NCBI GenBank assembly: GCA_032027165.1
Contig: JAVSMO010000001.1
Coordinates: forward strand, 1,538,253 to 1,602,252
Source of the DNA: Denitratisoma sp.
GTDB lineage: Bacteria; Pseudomonadota; Gammaproteobacteria; Burkholderiales; Rhodocyclaceae
Direction of reading: 5' to 3'
Length of the DNA: 64,000 nucleotides
In this document: positions 27,925 through 37,848 of the stretch, piece after piece
Position numbering within the stretch: the first letter of the stretch is position 1
Layout: each line of letters starts with the position of its first letter
Translations under genes and position numbers: made by a program
Notes under the pieces: model-generated
What the model was told of the DNA's origin: nothing
What the model saw: only the letters and a program-made list of their open reading frames with translations
Database searches by the model: none

Positions 27925-27948
27925 GCCCTGCGCAAGCAGGGCTTTTTT
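27925..27948 (+). terminator. Rho-independent terminator after OmpA copy 2
   Basis: The stem GCCCTGC/GCAGGGC with a GCAA tetraloop is followed by six T residues. Confidence 0.95.
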
Positions 27949-27967
27949 ATTTTATATACTTCGAATC

Positions 27968-28681
27968 ATGAACGAACCCGCAAACCGCAACGCCGACCAG
28001 GCCGAACTCGACAAGTTCAGCGAACTTGCCCACCGCTGGTGGGATCCCGAGTCCGAGTTCAGGCCCCTGCACGACATCAACCCCCTGCGCCTGGACTGGA
28101 TCGACCGGACCGTCGGTCTCGCCGGCAAGAAGGTGCTCGACGTCGGCTGCGGCGGCGGTATCCTTGCCGAATCAATGGCAACGCGCGGCGCCGCCGTGAC
28201 CGGCATCGATCTCTCCGACAAGGCGCTGGCCGTCGCGAAACTGCACCTGATGGAAACCGGTCAGAAAGTCGATTACCGGAAAATCTCAGCGGAGGAACTG
28301 GCCGTCGAAGCGCCAGGTGCTTTTGATGTCGTGACCTGCCTGGAAATGCTAGAGCATGTACCCGATCCCGCCAGCACCGTGCGCGCCTGCGCCCAACTCG
28401 TCCACCCCGACGGGATGGTTTTCTTTTCCACCATCAACCGCAATCCCAAGTCTTACCTTTTTGCGGTAGTCGGCGCCGAATATGTGCTCAAACTGCTGCC
28501 GCGCGGCACGCACGATTACGCCAAATTCATTCGGCCGGCCGAGTTGGCTCGCTATTGCCGCGAAGCCGGCCTGAGCGTCGGCGAGGTCATCGGCATGACC
28601 TACAACCCGCTCACGAAGACCTACGCCCTAGGCTCGGACACCGACGTCAACTACTTGATGCGCGCGCGGCGCGATGACTGA
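27968..28681 (+). CDS. ubiG: ubiquinone biosynthesis O-methyltransferase
   Basis: The 237-residue SAM methyltransferase has [20 protein letters not shown] typical of UbiG, motif [14 protein letters not shown] and the [13 protein letters not shown] motif. It performs both O-methylations of ubiquinone synthesis, matching a respiratory chain with complex I. No Shine-Dalgarno is visible in the 19 bases between the upstream terminator and the ATG; a -10-like TATACT (27955-27960) suggests a very short leader or leaderless mRNA. It overlaps gph by 8 bases. Confidence 0.95.
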   Translation: MNEPANRNADQAELDKFSELAHRWWDPESEFRPLHDINPLRLDWIDRTVGLAGKKVLDVGCGGGILAESMATRGAAVTGIDLSDKALAVAKLHLMETGQKVDYRKISAEELAVEAPGAFDVVTCLEMLEHVPDPASTVRACAQLVHPDGMVFFSTINRNPKSYLFAVVGAEYVLKLLPRGTHDYAKFIRPAELARYCREAGLSVGEVIGMTYNPLTKTYALGSDTDVNYLMRARRDD

Positions 28682-29324
28682 CGCCGTCCTATTCGATCTC
28701 GACGGCACGCTGGCCGACACCGCCGCCGATCTCGGCGCTGTGCTCAACCGGCTACGCAGCGAAGCAGGAAACGCGCCGCTGCCACCAGAAACCATCCGCC
28801 CACATGTCTCAAAGGGGGTGCGCGGCCTGCTCGGCATCGGCTTCGCCCTTGCACCGGGTGACAACGGTTATGCCGACCTGCACCAGCACTTCCTGACCTA
28901 TTACGGTGAATCGCTGTGCGTGGCTACTACCCTCTTCGAAGGCGTCGCGGACCTGCTGGACTACTTGGAGGCGCATGGCATCAAGTGGGGCGTAGTTACC
29001 AATAAGACCAGCCGTTACACCCTGCCGGTGATGGAGGCACTGGGCTTGGTGCGACGCGCCGACTGTATCGTCAGCGGCGATTCCTCGCCGCGCCCAAAGC
29101 CGGCGCCCGACCCCCTGTGGCTGGCCAGCGCCATTGCCGGCGCCGATCCTGCGCGCTGCCTGTATGTCGGCGACGACCTGCGCGACATGCAGGCCGCACG
29201 GGCCGCCGGCATGGGGGCCGTTGCCGCTGCCTGGGGCTATCTGGGCGACGGTCTGCCCCTTGAAAAATGGGGCGCCGACACCATCATTCAGTCGCCGGCA
29301 GACCTTGTCGGACTGCTCATGTAG
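28674..29324 (+). CDS. gph: phosphoglycolate phosphatase
   Basis: The 216-residue HAD-superfamily hydrolase begins [14 protein letters not shown] (nucleophile Asp in DLDGT), has VVTNKTSRY for motif II, KPAPDP with the motif III Lys, and [12 protein letters not shown] for motif IV. It removes phosphate from 2-phosphoglycolate or a similar small phosphate ester. Coupling to ubiG by an 8-base overlap is the conserved ubiG-gph pair of betaproteobacteria. Confidence 0.9.
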   Translation: MTDAVLFDLDGTLADTAADLGAVLNRLRSEAGNAPLPPETIRPHVSKGVRGLLGIGFALAPGDNGYADLHQHFLTYYGESLCVATTLFEGVADLLDYLEAHGIKWGVVTNKTSRYTLPVMEALGLVRRADCIVSGDSSPRPKPAPDPLWLASAIAGADPARCLYVGDDLRDMQAARAAGMGAVAAAWGYLGDGLPLEKWGADTIIQSPADLVGLLM

Positions 29325-29328
29325 CACA

Positions 29329-29337
29329 TGCTAGAAT
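29329..29337 (+). promoter_or_regulatory. extended -10 promoter of ssrA (predicted)
   Basis: TGC followed by TAGAAT forms an extended -10 element about 85 bases before the mature tmRNA 5' end, just after gph. The -35 region is poor. Confidence 0.5.
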
Positions 29338-29421
29338 GTTCAAGGTCTGTGGAACTTGGGAACGATGCCGGGTTTCAAAGATGAGCAGGGTTAGACAGCA
29401 GTTGCGCATCACACCGAATCC

Positions 29422-29782
29422 GGGGGCGACCTGGCTTCGACGTGGGTCGCGAAGCAGTGCAGTGCATGCCGAGGCCCAGTTACCTCGAAAATCCATCTGG
29501 AAATCTACAAACGCCAACGACGAGCGTTTCGCTCTAGCCGCTTAATACCGGCTAGCTCTGCACCGGTTTGCTGACGGGCCGGGCCGCGCAAGCGGCAGCA
29601 GAGTCATTCACACCAGCTAAGGATCGTCCTCGCCGCGTGGCCGATCACGAAAACTCAGCGGATCGCCTTGCACCAGCCTGCCGGTTGGCGTGTGCCGGGT
29701 TAAATCAAACAACCAGGCTAAGCATGTAGTACTGCCTGTAGAGGGCTTGCGGACGCGGGTTCGATTCCCGCCGCCTCCACCA
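29422..29782 (+). ncRNA. ssrA: transfer-messenger RNA
   Basis: This 361-nt RNA has the tRNA-like ends: GGGGGCG at the 5' end pairs with CGCCTCC before ACCA at the 3' end, and the T arm reads GGGTTCGATTCCC. The 5' region contains the conserved GACCTGGCTTCGACGTGGG. The tag reading frame runs from a GCC resume codon at 29513 to TAA at 29543-29545 and encodes ANDERFALAA. tmRNA rescues stalled ribosomes and marks the incomplete protein for proteases such as ClpXP and FtsH (the latter encoded in this window). CCA is encoded. Confidence 0.97.
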
Positions 29783-29788
29783 CACAAC

Positions 29789-29817
29789 AACGCCACCTAT
29801 GCTGCGGGTGGCGTTTT
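29789..29817 (+). terminator. terminator after ssrA
   Basis: The stem AACGCCACC/GGTGGCGTT with a 9-base loop is followed by a short T run. Confidence 0.8.
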
Positions 29818-29868
29818 ACGCTTCGACGCGGTACTCTTTGCCCTCCCGAATCCGGATAGGAGGCAATG

Positions 29869-30144
29869 ATGCGCCCTACTCTCACCTTTCTCGTAGCTGC
29901 TTGCCTGGCCCTCCTGTCGGCAAGCGGCGTAGCCCAGAACGCCAGCGAAAATCCGGCTGCAGGCAAGACACAGGAAGAACAAAAAATCCTCACCAAGGAG
30001 GAGCAGGCAGAGGCCAGGCAACTGGCGCGAGCAGAACGGGCCCGGGAACAGGAAAGGGAACGCTATGAGCGCGAACGTCTGTGCGTCATCAAGCCCGTGA
30101 TGACCGACGCCCAGATCGCCCAGTGCAAGGAAGTTTGGCGCTGA
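29869..30144 (+). CDS. small exported protein with charged helix
   Basis: This 91-residue precursor was not recognised as a named family. It has a clear signal peptide (MRPTLTFLVAACLALLSASG, cleavage near GVAQ) and then a long, strongly charged Glu/Arg/Gln-rich segment likely to be helical (for example EEQAEARQLARAERAREQE). The C-terminus has two cysteines (ERLCVIKP and IAQCKEVWR) that may form a disulfide in the periplasm. AGGAGG at 29858-29863 is 5 bases from the ATG at 29869 and only 2 from the preceding ATG at 29866, so the second was chosen. It stands alone between ssrA and a bidirectional terminator. Confidence 0.75.
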   Translation: MRPTLTFLVAACLALLSASGVAQNASENPAAGKTQEEQKILTKEEQAEARQLARAERAREQERERYERERLCVIKPVMTDAQIAQCKEVWR

Positions 30145-30161
30145 CTCCTCCGGCTCCAACG

Positions 30162-30187
30162 AAAAAGCCACCCTCGGGTGGCTTTTT
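30162..30187. terminator. bidirectional terminator between small exported gene and efp
   Basis: The stem AAAAAGCCACC/GGTGGCTTTTT with a 4-base loop gives a T-run in both directions, and it lies between convergent genes. Confidence 0.92.
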
Positions 30188-30205
30188 CGTTTGCGCGGCC
30201 GGGGG

Positions 30206-30766
30206 TCAGCCCTTGACGCGATTACGGTACTCGCCGGTGCGAGTATCGATCTCGATCTTGTCGCCGATCTCGCAGAAGAGCGGCACGGGCAATTCAAAGC
30301 CGGTGGAGATCTTCGCCGGCTTCAGCACCTTGCCCGAGGTGTCGCCGCGCACGGCCGGTTCAGTGTAGATGATTTCACGCACAACGCTGGTGGGCATCTC
30401 GACGGAGATGGCCTTGCCATTGTAGAACACCACCTCGCAGGGCATGCCGTCATCGAGATAGTTAACGGCGTCGCCCATGCTCTCCTTCTCAACCTCGTAC
30501 TGGTTGTACTCGGCGTCCATGAAGACGTACATGGGGTCGGCGAAGTACGAATACGTCACTTCCTTGCGTTCCAGCGTGACGATCTCGAACTTGTCGTCGG
30601 CCTTGTAGACATTCTCGCTCGGGGCGTCGGTAAGGAGGTTCTTGAACTTCATTTTGACCACGGCAGCATTGCGGCCCGACTTGTTGTACTCGGCTTTCTG
30701 CACGACCATCGGGTCTTTGCCGATCATGATGACGTTGCCTACGCGGAGTTCCTGTGCCAGTTTCAT
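30206..30766 (-). CDS. efp: elongation factor P (Arg32 type)
   Basis: The 186-residue protein has the three-domain EF-P fold, starting [20 protein letters not shown]. The tip loop reads NKSGRNAAV, placing arginine at position 32, where E. coli has lysine 34. EF-P with Arg32 is activated by rhamnosylation, and the rhamnosyltransferase gene earP lies directly upstream in the same orientation. EF-P relieves stalling at polyproline. A ribosome site (AGGA) precedes the ATG. Confidence 0.97.
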   Translation of the reverse strand: MKLAQELRVGNVIMIGKDPMVVQKAEYNKSGRNAAVVKMKFKNLLTDAPSENVYKADDKFEIVTLERKEVTYSYFADPMYVFMDAEYNQYEVEKESMGDAVNYLDDGMPCEVVFYNGKAISVEMPTSVVREIIYTEPAVRGDTSGKVLKPAKISTGFELPVPLFCEIGDKIEIDTRTGEYRNRVKG

Positions 30767-30826
30767 GCTTGATCCTGCTCAAAAAGTTGGCCGCCACCGG
30801 TTAAGCGGCGAAAAATTAACGGGAAA

Positions 30827-31972
30827 TTATAGCCCATTCGAGCAAAATTGCACCAGCTTGGCAGCAAGGTCGCCATTTCCCTGCAGGCAGGCCGCCCATG
30901 ATTCGGCATGACGTGCCAGCTGTATCTGCCGAGCCCAGAAGGCCGGCCAGGCTGAGGCCATCCCCTCGCCGCGGCTCCACGCGCCCCAGAAGGCGCTCAC
31001 AGCTCCGGCTGTCTCCCTTGGCAATCCTTCGCAATAGCGTCCGAGAAACGCAGCCAGCTTGTTCAGGTGGGTCCCTTCAGCCTGGGGATAGGGCTGCCAG
31101 ACCATCGGCCGCAAGGCCCACTGTGCCCGGACGAAGGAATCCTCGCCGCGCACGAAATTGCAGTCACAGGCCCACAGCAGTCGGTCGTAGCGGTCCTGAT
31201 CAAGGAAGGGAAAGACGCGCACTTCCAGACTGCCCCGACGCAAGGCGCCGCCGACGGCCGGGGTCGCCTGCCCGAAAAAGGCGGCAATCGCCTCTCCAGC
31301 AATGCCTTCCGGGACCAGGCAAGTCACCGGGGCGGCCTGCCCGCGCCAACAGTCGAAGAGATCTTCCGCCCTGCTGCCCGGGTAGCAGAAGAGGGAAATG
31401 CGGATTTCCTCCCCATGCGGCGCTGGCAGGCCGAGTTCCTGCCAGAAGGCGGCTTGCGCCCCCGCATCGAACTGAAATGCCTGGCGCCGCCTGAAGAGAT
31501 CACGTTCCAGCAGCACTCCACCGGTGTCCGCCGCAAAGCCGGGGAAAAAGAAATGCTTGACCAACGGCAGACGCGGATTAGGCGATGCCAGGCCGTGACA
31601 TTCACCGACCCAATCCTCCGCGCTGAGATATTCCAGGTTGATCCAGCGAGGCTTCCGGGGGCGCTCCGCCATCGCCTTGAGATAGCTGTCCGGCAGGTTG
31701 CAGGCGAACGCCTCGACCACCACCTCCCCCGGCTCGACAGGCGGAAACGGCTCCTGCCAGTAGCATATCTGCACGCCGCCGCAATTCTGGGTTGTCCGGC
31801 CTGCATCGATATCCGGACAGATGCGCCGAAAGGCGGCAAGGTCATCCACCCACAGTCGGACGCGCAAGCCGTACTCGCCCGCCAACTGGCGGGCGAGTCG
31901 CCAGCAAACACCGATGTCGCCGTAATTATCGACGACGCTGCAGAAGATATCCCAGGATTGCGGCGTAGGCAT
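30827..31972 (-). CDS. earP: EF-P arginine rhamnosyltransferase
   Basis: The 381-residue GT-B-type enzyme (DUF2331) begins WDIFCSVVDNYGDIGVCWRL; the aspartates D15 and D19 match the catalytic pair described for EarP, and NFVRGEDSFVRAQWA near residue 270 binds the TDP-rhamnose donor. It transfers rhamnose from dTDP-beta-L-rhamnose to Arg32 of EF-P. It lies 60 bases upstream of efp. dTDP-rhamnose synthesis genes are not in this window and must be elsewhere. Confidence 0.95.
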   Translation of the reverse strand: MPTPQSWDIFCSVVDNYGDIGVCWRLARQLAGEYGLRVRLWVDDLAAFRRICPDIDAGRTTQNCGGVQICYWQEPFPPVEPGEVVVEAFACNLPDSYLKAMAERPRKPRWINLEYLSAEDWVGECHGLASPNPRLPLVKHFFFPGFAADTGGVLLERDLFRRRQAFQFDAGAQAAFWQELGLPAPHGEEIRISLFCYPGSRAEDLFDCWRGQAAPVTCLVPEGIAGEAIAAFFGQATPAVGGALRRGSLEVRVFPFLDQDRYDRLLWACDCNFVRGEDSFVRAQWALRPMVWQPYPQAEGTHLNKLAAFLGRYCEGLPRETAGAVSAFWGAWSRGEGMASAWPAFWARQIQLARHAESWAACLQGNGDLAAKLVQFCSNGL

Positions 31973-32107
31973 TTATCTGTTTGTTATTAAATGAATTATT
32001 TCTTGCGCGCAGCCATGATCCGAAACCGGCCCGGCGGCCCGGGCTCAAGCTGCCCGCCTCTCTGCCGTAATTATAACTACCGGTATTGACTGAATTATTT
32101 GTCATCG

Positions 32108-32971
32108 ATGCTACAGCGCCCGCTGCCTTCGCTCGAGTCCTGGGTGAATTACCTCAGCCAGGCCGACATTCCTGTGCTGAAGCGAACGGTACGGGAACTG
32201 GCTCGCCTGCGTGAAAACGAGGAAAACGTCACCGGCCGCCAACTGGCGGGCGTCATCCTGCACGATCCGTTGATGACCCTGCGCGTACTGGCCTATATCG
32301 AGGCGAACCGGCGCCGGAGCCAGACAACCGACATCACCACCATCGATCGTGCTGTGATGATGATCGGCGTCTCGCCCTTCTTCACCAAGTTCGAGAACCT
32401 GCCGCTGGTCGAAGGCAGCCTGAAAGACCAACCGCAGGCGCTCATCGGCCTGCTGCGCGTGATTGCGCGCGCCCGCCAAGCGTCGCTCTTCGCACGCGAC
32501 TGGGCGGTGCTGCGCCACGATCTCGATGTCGAGGAGATCACCGTCGCCGCCCTGCTGCACGACACCGCGGAAATCCTGCTTTGGTGCTTCGCCCCCACGC
32601 TGATGCTCGGCATCCGCGCCCTGCAGGCGGAGAACCGCGGCCTGCGCAGTGCCGCCGCGCAAGAGGCCGTGCTCGGCATCACGGCCGGCGAATTGCAGCT
32701 CGCCTTGGCCCGTGCCTGGCGCCTGCCAGTCCTGCTGCAGAGCCTGATGGACGACACCCATGCCGAACATCCGCGCGTGCGCACCGTCCTCCACGCCGTC
32801 AACCTGGCTCGGCATTCGGCCAACGGGTGGGACGACCCAGCCATCCCGGACGACATCGCCGAGATCTGCAAGCTGCTCGGCATCGCCGAGGCCTCGCTGA
32901 TGGAGCGTCTGCGCCGGATGGTGGATATTCCGGAAGCGCCAACCGCGGCGGAGGCGCCGCAGACGCCCTGA
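32108..32971 (+). CDS. HDOD-domain protein
   Basis: The 287-residue protein has an HDOD domain: PVLKRTVRELARL, then the helical GVILHDPLMTLRVLAYI and a degenerate HD core around VAALLHDTAEILLWCFAP. HDOD proteins are HD-related but usually lack the full metal site and act in signalling, stress or motility regulation. No second output domain is attached, and the C-terminal 15 residues are Pro/Ala-rich. The ATG at 32108 was chosen; a TTG at 32099 would add three residues. No Shine-Dalgarno is clear. It is divergent from earP over a 135-bp, unusually AT-rich gap. Confidence 0.85.
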   Translation: MLQRPLPSLESWVNYLSQADIPVLKRTVRELARLRENEENVTGRQLAGVILHDPLMTLRVLAYIEANRRRSQTTDITTIDRAVMMIGVSPFFTKFENLPLVEGSLKDQPQALIGLLRVIARARQASLFARDWAVLRHDLDVEEITVAALLHDTAEILLWCFAPTLMLGIRALQAENRGLRSAAAQEAVLGITAGELQLALARAWRLPVLLQSLMDDTHAEHPRVRTVLHAVNLARHSANGWDDPAIPDDIAEICKLLGIAEASLMERLRRMVDIPEAPTAAEAPQTP

Positions 32972-32994
32972 TGATGCTGGCCGCCACAGTCGTT

Positions 32995-33000
32995 TAGAAT
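32995..33000 (+). promoter_or_regulatory. -10 box upstream of lemA (predicted)
   Basis: TAGAAT lies 33 bases before the lemA ATG, in the gap after the HDOD gene. The -35 is not convincing. Confidence 0.35.
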
Positions 33001-33032
33001 AACCGCACGCTATCCGAACCAAGGGGGAGATC

Positions 33033-33605
33033 ATGGGCATCGTTTCGTTGGTGGCACTGGGCATCATCGTCGTCGCCGTGGTGTACGGCGTGATGATCTA
33101 CAACGGCCTGGTGCAGGTAAAGCATGCCGTCGCCAAGGCCTGGGCCAACATCGACGTGCTGCTCAAGCAGCGCCACGACGAGCTGCCCAAGCTGGTCGAG
33201 ACCTGCAAGCAGTACAAGCAGTTCGAACAGGAAACCCTGCAGCGCGTCGTCGAGGCCCGTTCGCGCGTGCAGACGGCGCGGGAGAGCCAGAACATCCCGG
33301 CACTGGGCCAGGCCGAGGGGGCCCTGCGCATGGGGCTGGGCCAGATTTTCGCCGTTGCGGAAGCCTACCCCGAACTGAAGACGAACGAGAGCTTCATGCA
33401 GCTGCAGGGCCGCATCACCGCCCTGGAAAACGGCATCGCCGACCGCCGCGAGCTCTACAACGAGGCGGTCAACATCAACAACGTGCGCATCGAGCAGTTC
33501 CCCGACTCCATCGTCGCCGGCATGTTCCGCTTCGAGGCCAAGCCCCTGCTCGAATTCGCCAGCGCCGAAAAGGCCGACGTCGACATGAAGGCGCTGTTCG
33601 GCTGA
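33033..33605 (+). CDS. lemA: LemA-family membrane protein
   Basis: The 190-residue protein has one N-terminal membrane helix (SLVALGIIVVAVVYGVMIY) followed by an antiparallel helical domain containing the family signatures WANIDVLLKQRHDELPKLVE and RRELYNEAVNINNVRIEQFP. LemA proteins are broadly distributed, and their exact function is unsettled. A strong AAGGGGGAG ribosome site precedes the ATG. A GIDE-domain gene follows after 13 bases, a pairing seen widely in bacteria, which suggests the two proteins work together in the envelope. Confidence 0.93.
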   Translation: MGIVSLVALGIIVVAVVYGVMIYNGLVQVKHAVAKAWANIDVLLKQRHDELPKLVETCKQYKQFEQETLQRVVEARSRVQTARESQNIPALGQAEGALRMGLGQIFAVAEAYPELKTNESFMQLQGRITALENGIADRRELYNEAVNINNVRIEQFPDSIVAGMFRFEAKPLLEFASAEKADVDMKALFG

Positions 33606-33618
33606 AGCGCGCAGCGCG

Positions 33619-34521
33619 ATGCTGGTCCGTCTGCGCCGAGGGTACGGCAACCTCGTCACCTCCGGCGGCCAACTCATCCTGCTCCTCGTCGGCCTGAAAA
33701 CCGAATCGAGCCTCGGCATGTTCGTCTGCGTGGCGCTGATGGCGCCGCTGAGCCTTGTCGCCTGGACTTCCGCCTATCGCCGCACGCGCGCAGTGGCCGA
33801 CACGCCGACCTCCAAGGTCGCCTCGGCGGCGCAGGGCTACGTCGAGCTGATCGGCACGGGGAAGCCGCTCGCCGGCGCACCGCTGCTCAGCCCGCTCACC
33901 CACCTGCCCTGCCTGTGGTTCCGCTACACCGTCGAGCGCAAGGACAGCGAGAACAAGTGGGTGCAGGAGAGCAAGGGCGAGAGCGACGCCTCCTTCATCC
34001 TCGACGACGGCACGGGCGAATGCGTGGTGGACCCGGAAGACGCCGAGATGCTGGTGACGAAGAAGGACTCCTGGATCGACGGCGACCGCCGCTACACGCA
34101 GTGGCTGCTCATCGAGCGGCAGACCATCTACGCCCTCGGCCAGTTCGCCACGCGCGGCAGCGTCGACCTCGACCTAAACGTCGCCGAGGACGTCAAGCAC
34201 CTGCTCGCCGAGTGGAAATCCCGGCCCGCCGAGCTCCTGCACCGCTTCGACCTCGACAGGAACGGCCAACTCGACCTGAAGGAATGGGAACTCGCCCGGT
34301 CGCAGGCGAAGCGCGAAGTGCTGGCCAACCACCGCGACCTGCGTGCCTCCGCCGAGCTGCACGTCATGCACCTGCCGCAGGACGGGCGCCACTACATCAT
34401 CTCCGATCTCGATCCCGGCAGGCTCGCCTCGAAATACCGCTGGTGGTCGTGGTTCCACATCGCCGTCTTCCTCGGCGCACTGATCGCCCTGCCTTTCATC
34501 TGGCGCATCAACGACTTCTGA
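33619..34521 (+). CDS. GIDE-domain membrane protein with EF-hand
   Basis: The 300-residue protein has N-terminal hydrophobic helices (about 18-50), a central beta-rich GIDE-like domain (GYVELIGTGKPLAGAPLLSP, CLWFRYTVERK, FILDDGTGECVVDPEDAEM) similar to the domain next to the RING in eukaryotic MUL1-type ligases, and a C-terminal membrane helix (HIAVFLGALIALPFIW). At residues 211-222 is a canonical EF-hand calcium loop, DLDRNGQLDLKE, with ligands at positions 1, 3, 5, 9 and 12. No RING finger is present, so there is no reason to expect ubiquitin ligase activity. It is coupled to lemA. Confidence 0.82.
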   Translation: MLVRLRRGYGNLVTSGGQLILLLVGLKTESSLGMFVCVALMAPLSLVAWTSAYRRTRAVADTPTSKVASAAQGYVELIGTGKPLAGAPLLSPLTHLPCLWFRYTVERKDSENKWVQESKGESDASFILDDGTGECVVDPEDAEMLVTKKDSWIDGDRRYTQWLLIERQTIYALGQFATRGSVDLDLNVAEDVKHLLAEWKSRPAELLHRFDLDRNGQLDLKEWELARSQAKREVLANHRDLRASAELHVMHLPQDGRHYIISDLDPGRLASKYRWWSWFHIAVFLGALIALPFIWRINDF

Positions 34522-34554
34522 GGACTTCCGGCGCCGCCCCGCGGGGACTGACTT

Positions 34555-36465
<1,911 letters not shown>

Positions 36466-36468
36466 GAA

Positions 36469-36999
<531 letters not shown>

Positions 37000-37035
37000 G
37001 GGTCCCGGATTATAGCGGAGCGCTGCGCGGCAACC

Positions 37036-37044
37036 TGCTAGAAT
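37036..37044 (+). promoter_or_regulatory. extended -10 promoter of tRNA-Arg (predicted)
   Basis: TGC followed by TAGAAT ends 11 bases before the tRNA 5' end, the same extended -10 as at ssrA. Confidence 0.5.
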
Positions 37045-37055
37045 ACGCGCCCGCG

Positions 37056-37130
37056 CTCCTCGTAGTTCAATGGATAGAACGGCCGCCTCCTAAGCGGCAA
37101 ATACAGGTTCGATTCCTGTCGAGGGGACCA
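37056..37130 (+). tRNA. tRNA-Arg (CCT anticodon)
   Basis: A 75-nt cloverleaf: acceptor arms CTCCTCG and CGAGGGG, anticodon stem GCCGC/GCGGC with loop CTCCTAA (anticodon CCT, reading AGG), T arm ACAGG-TTCGATT-CCTGT, discriminator A and encoded CCA. It reads the rare arginine codon AGG and stands between divergent protein genes. Confidence 0.95.
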
Positions 37131-37179
37131 GGTTCCCCGTCCGAAAAAAGTCAGTCCCCGGAATACGGCGAGGCTGCGG

Positions 37180-37848
37180 CTATTTCTGCCGCGGCGCCAT
37201 TTTCTGTTCGATGGCAAAGACCGCCGCCTCGACACGCGAGGTGAGGTTGAGCTTGGAAAGGATATGGCGAACGTGCAGCTTGACGGTGTCGTGCGAGATG
37301 TCCAGCGCGCGGGCGATGGCCTTGTTGGACTGGCCTTGTGCCAAGTGGTCGAGGATTTCCCGCTCGCGCGCGGTGAGTTGGGCAAGCAGGTTCTCGCGCG
37401 CGGCATTCTTGCTGCCGCCGCCTTGCAGGAGGTTCACCAGCTTCAGCGTCATGGCTGGCGCCACCACCGTCTCGCCACGCACGGCGCGCTGGATGGCGTC
37501 GACGACGTCGTCGGGTTCCATGTCCTTCAGCAGGTAGCCGCGGGCGCCGGCCCGCATGGCGTTGGCGAGGTCGTCCTCGGCGTCGCTGACGGTCAGGATC
37601 AGGGTCGGCCTGCTCCATCCCTTCGACTGAAGTTCGCGCAGCAGGGCAAGGCCGCCATGAGGCGGCATGTTGAGGTCGAGCACCAGCACGTCAGGTTGCG
37701 CTTCGTCGAGCAGGCCCGCCGCATCGGCCGGGACGCCGGTGGCGGCGGCAACGCGAATGTTGTCGCGGCCGTCGAGCAGCTCCGCCAGTCCCTTGCGGAA
37801 CAGGGTGTGGTCGTCGACCAGCATGACCTTGATGATCTCTTCGCTCAT
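37180..37848 (-). CDS. NarL/FixJ-type response regulator
   Basis: The 222-residue regulator has a receiver domain with the acidic pair D12-D13, phosphoacceptor D58 (VLVLDLNMP) and the conserved LLKD lysine near 108, then a LuxR-type HTH (LTAREREILDHLAQG, DTVKLHVRHILSKL). Its ATG overlaps the stop of the kinase gene by four bases, so it is the partner of that kinase. The longer frame to 38073 runs inside the kinase gene. Target genes cannot be read from sequence; relatives control nitrate, oxygen or carbon responses. Confidence 0.93.
   Translation of the reverse strand: MSEEIIKVMLVDDHTLFRKGLAELLDGRDNIRVAAATGVPADAAGLLDEAQPDVLVLDLNMPPHGGLALLRELQSKGWSRPTLILTVSDAEDDLANAMRAGARGYLLKDMEPDDVVDAIQRAVRGETVVAPAMTLKLVNLLQGGGSKNAARENLLAQLTAREREILDHLAQGQSNKAIARALDISHDTVKLHVRHILSKLNLTSRVEAAVFAIEQKMAPRQK

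Noticed and set aside
31067..31990. 307-codon frame opposite earP
   Set aside because: Antisense of a gene with clear EarP motifs.
31992..32100. Direct repeat TGAATTATTT (31992-32001 and 32091-32100) between earP and the HDOD gene
   Set aside because: Ten A/T-rich bases in an AT-rich gap are expected by chance, and no promoter alignment supports them.
33619..34521. Ubiquitin-like ligase activity of the GIDE protein
   Set aside because: No RING finger cysteines or histidines are present.
37121..37160. Terminator after tRNA-Arg
   Set aside because: The partial GGGGACC/GGTTCCCC stem is imperfect and followed by an A-run rather than a T-run on the plus strand.
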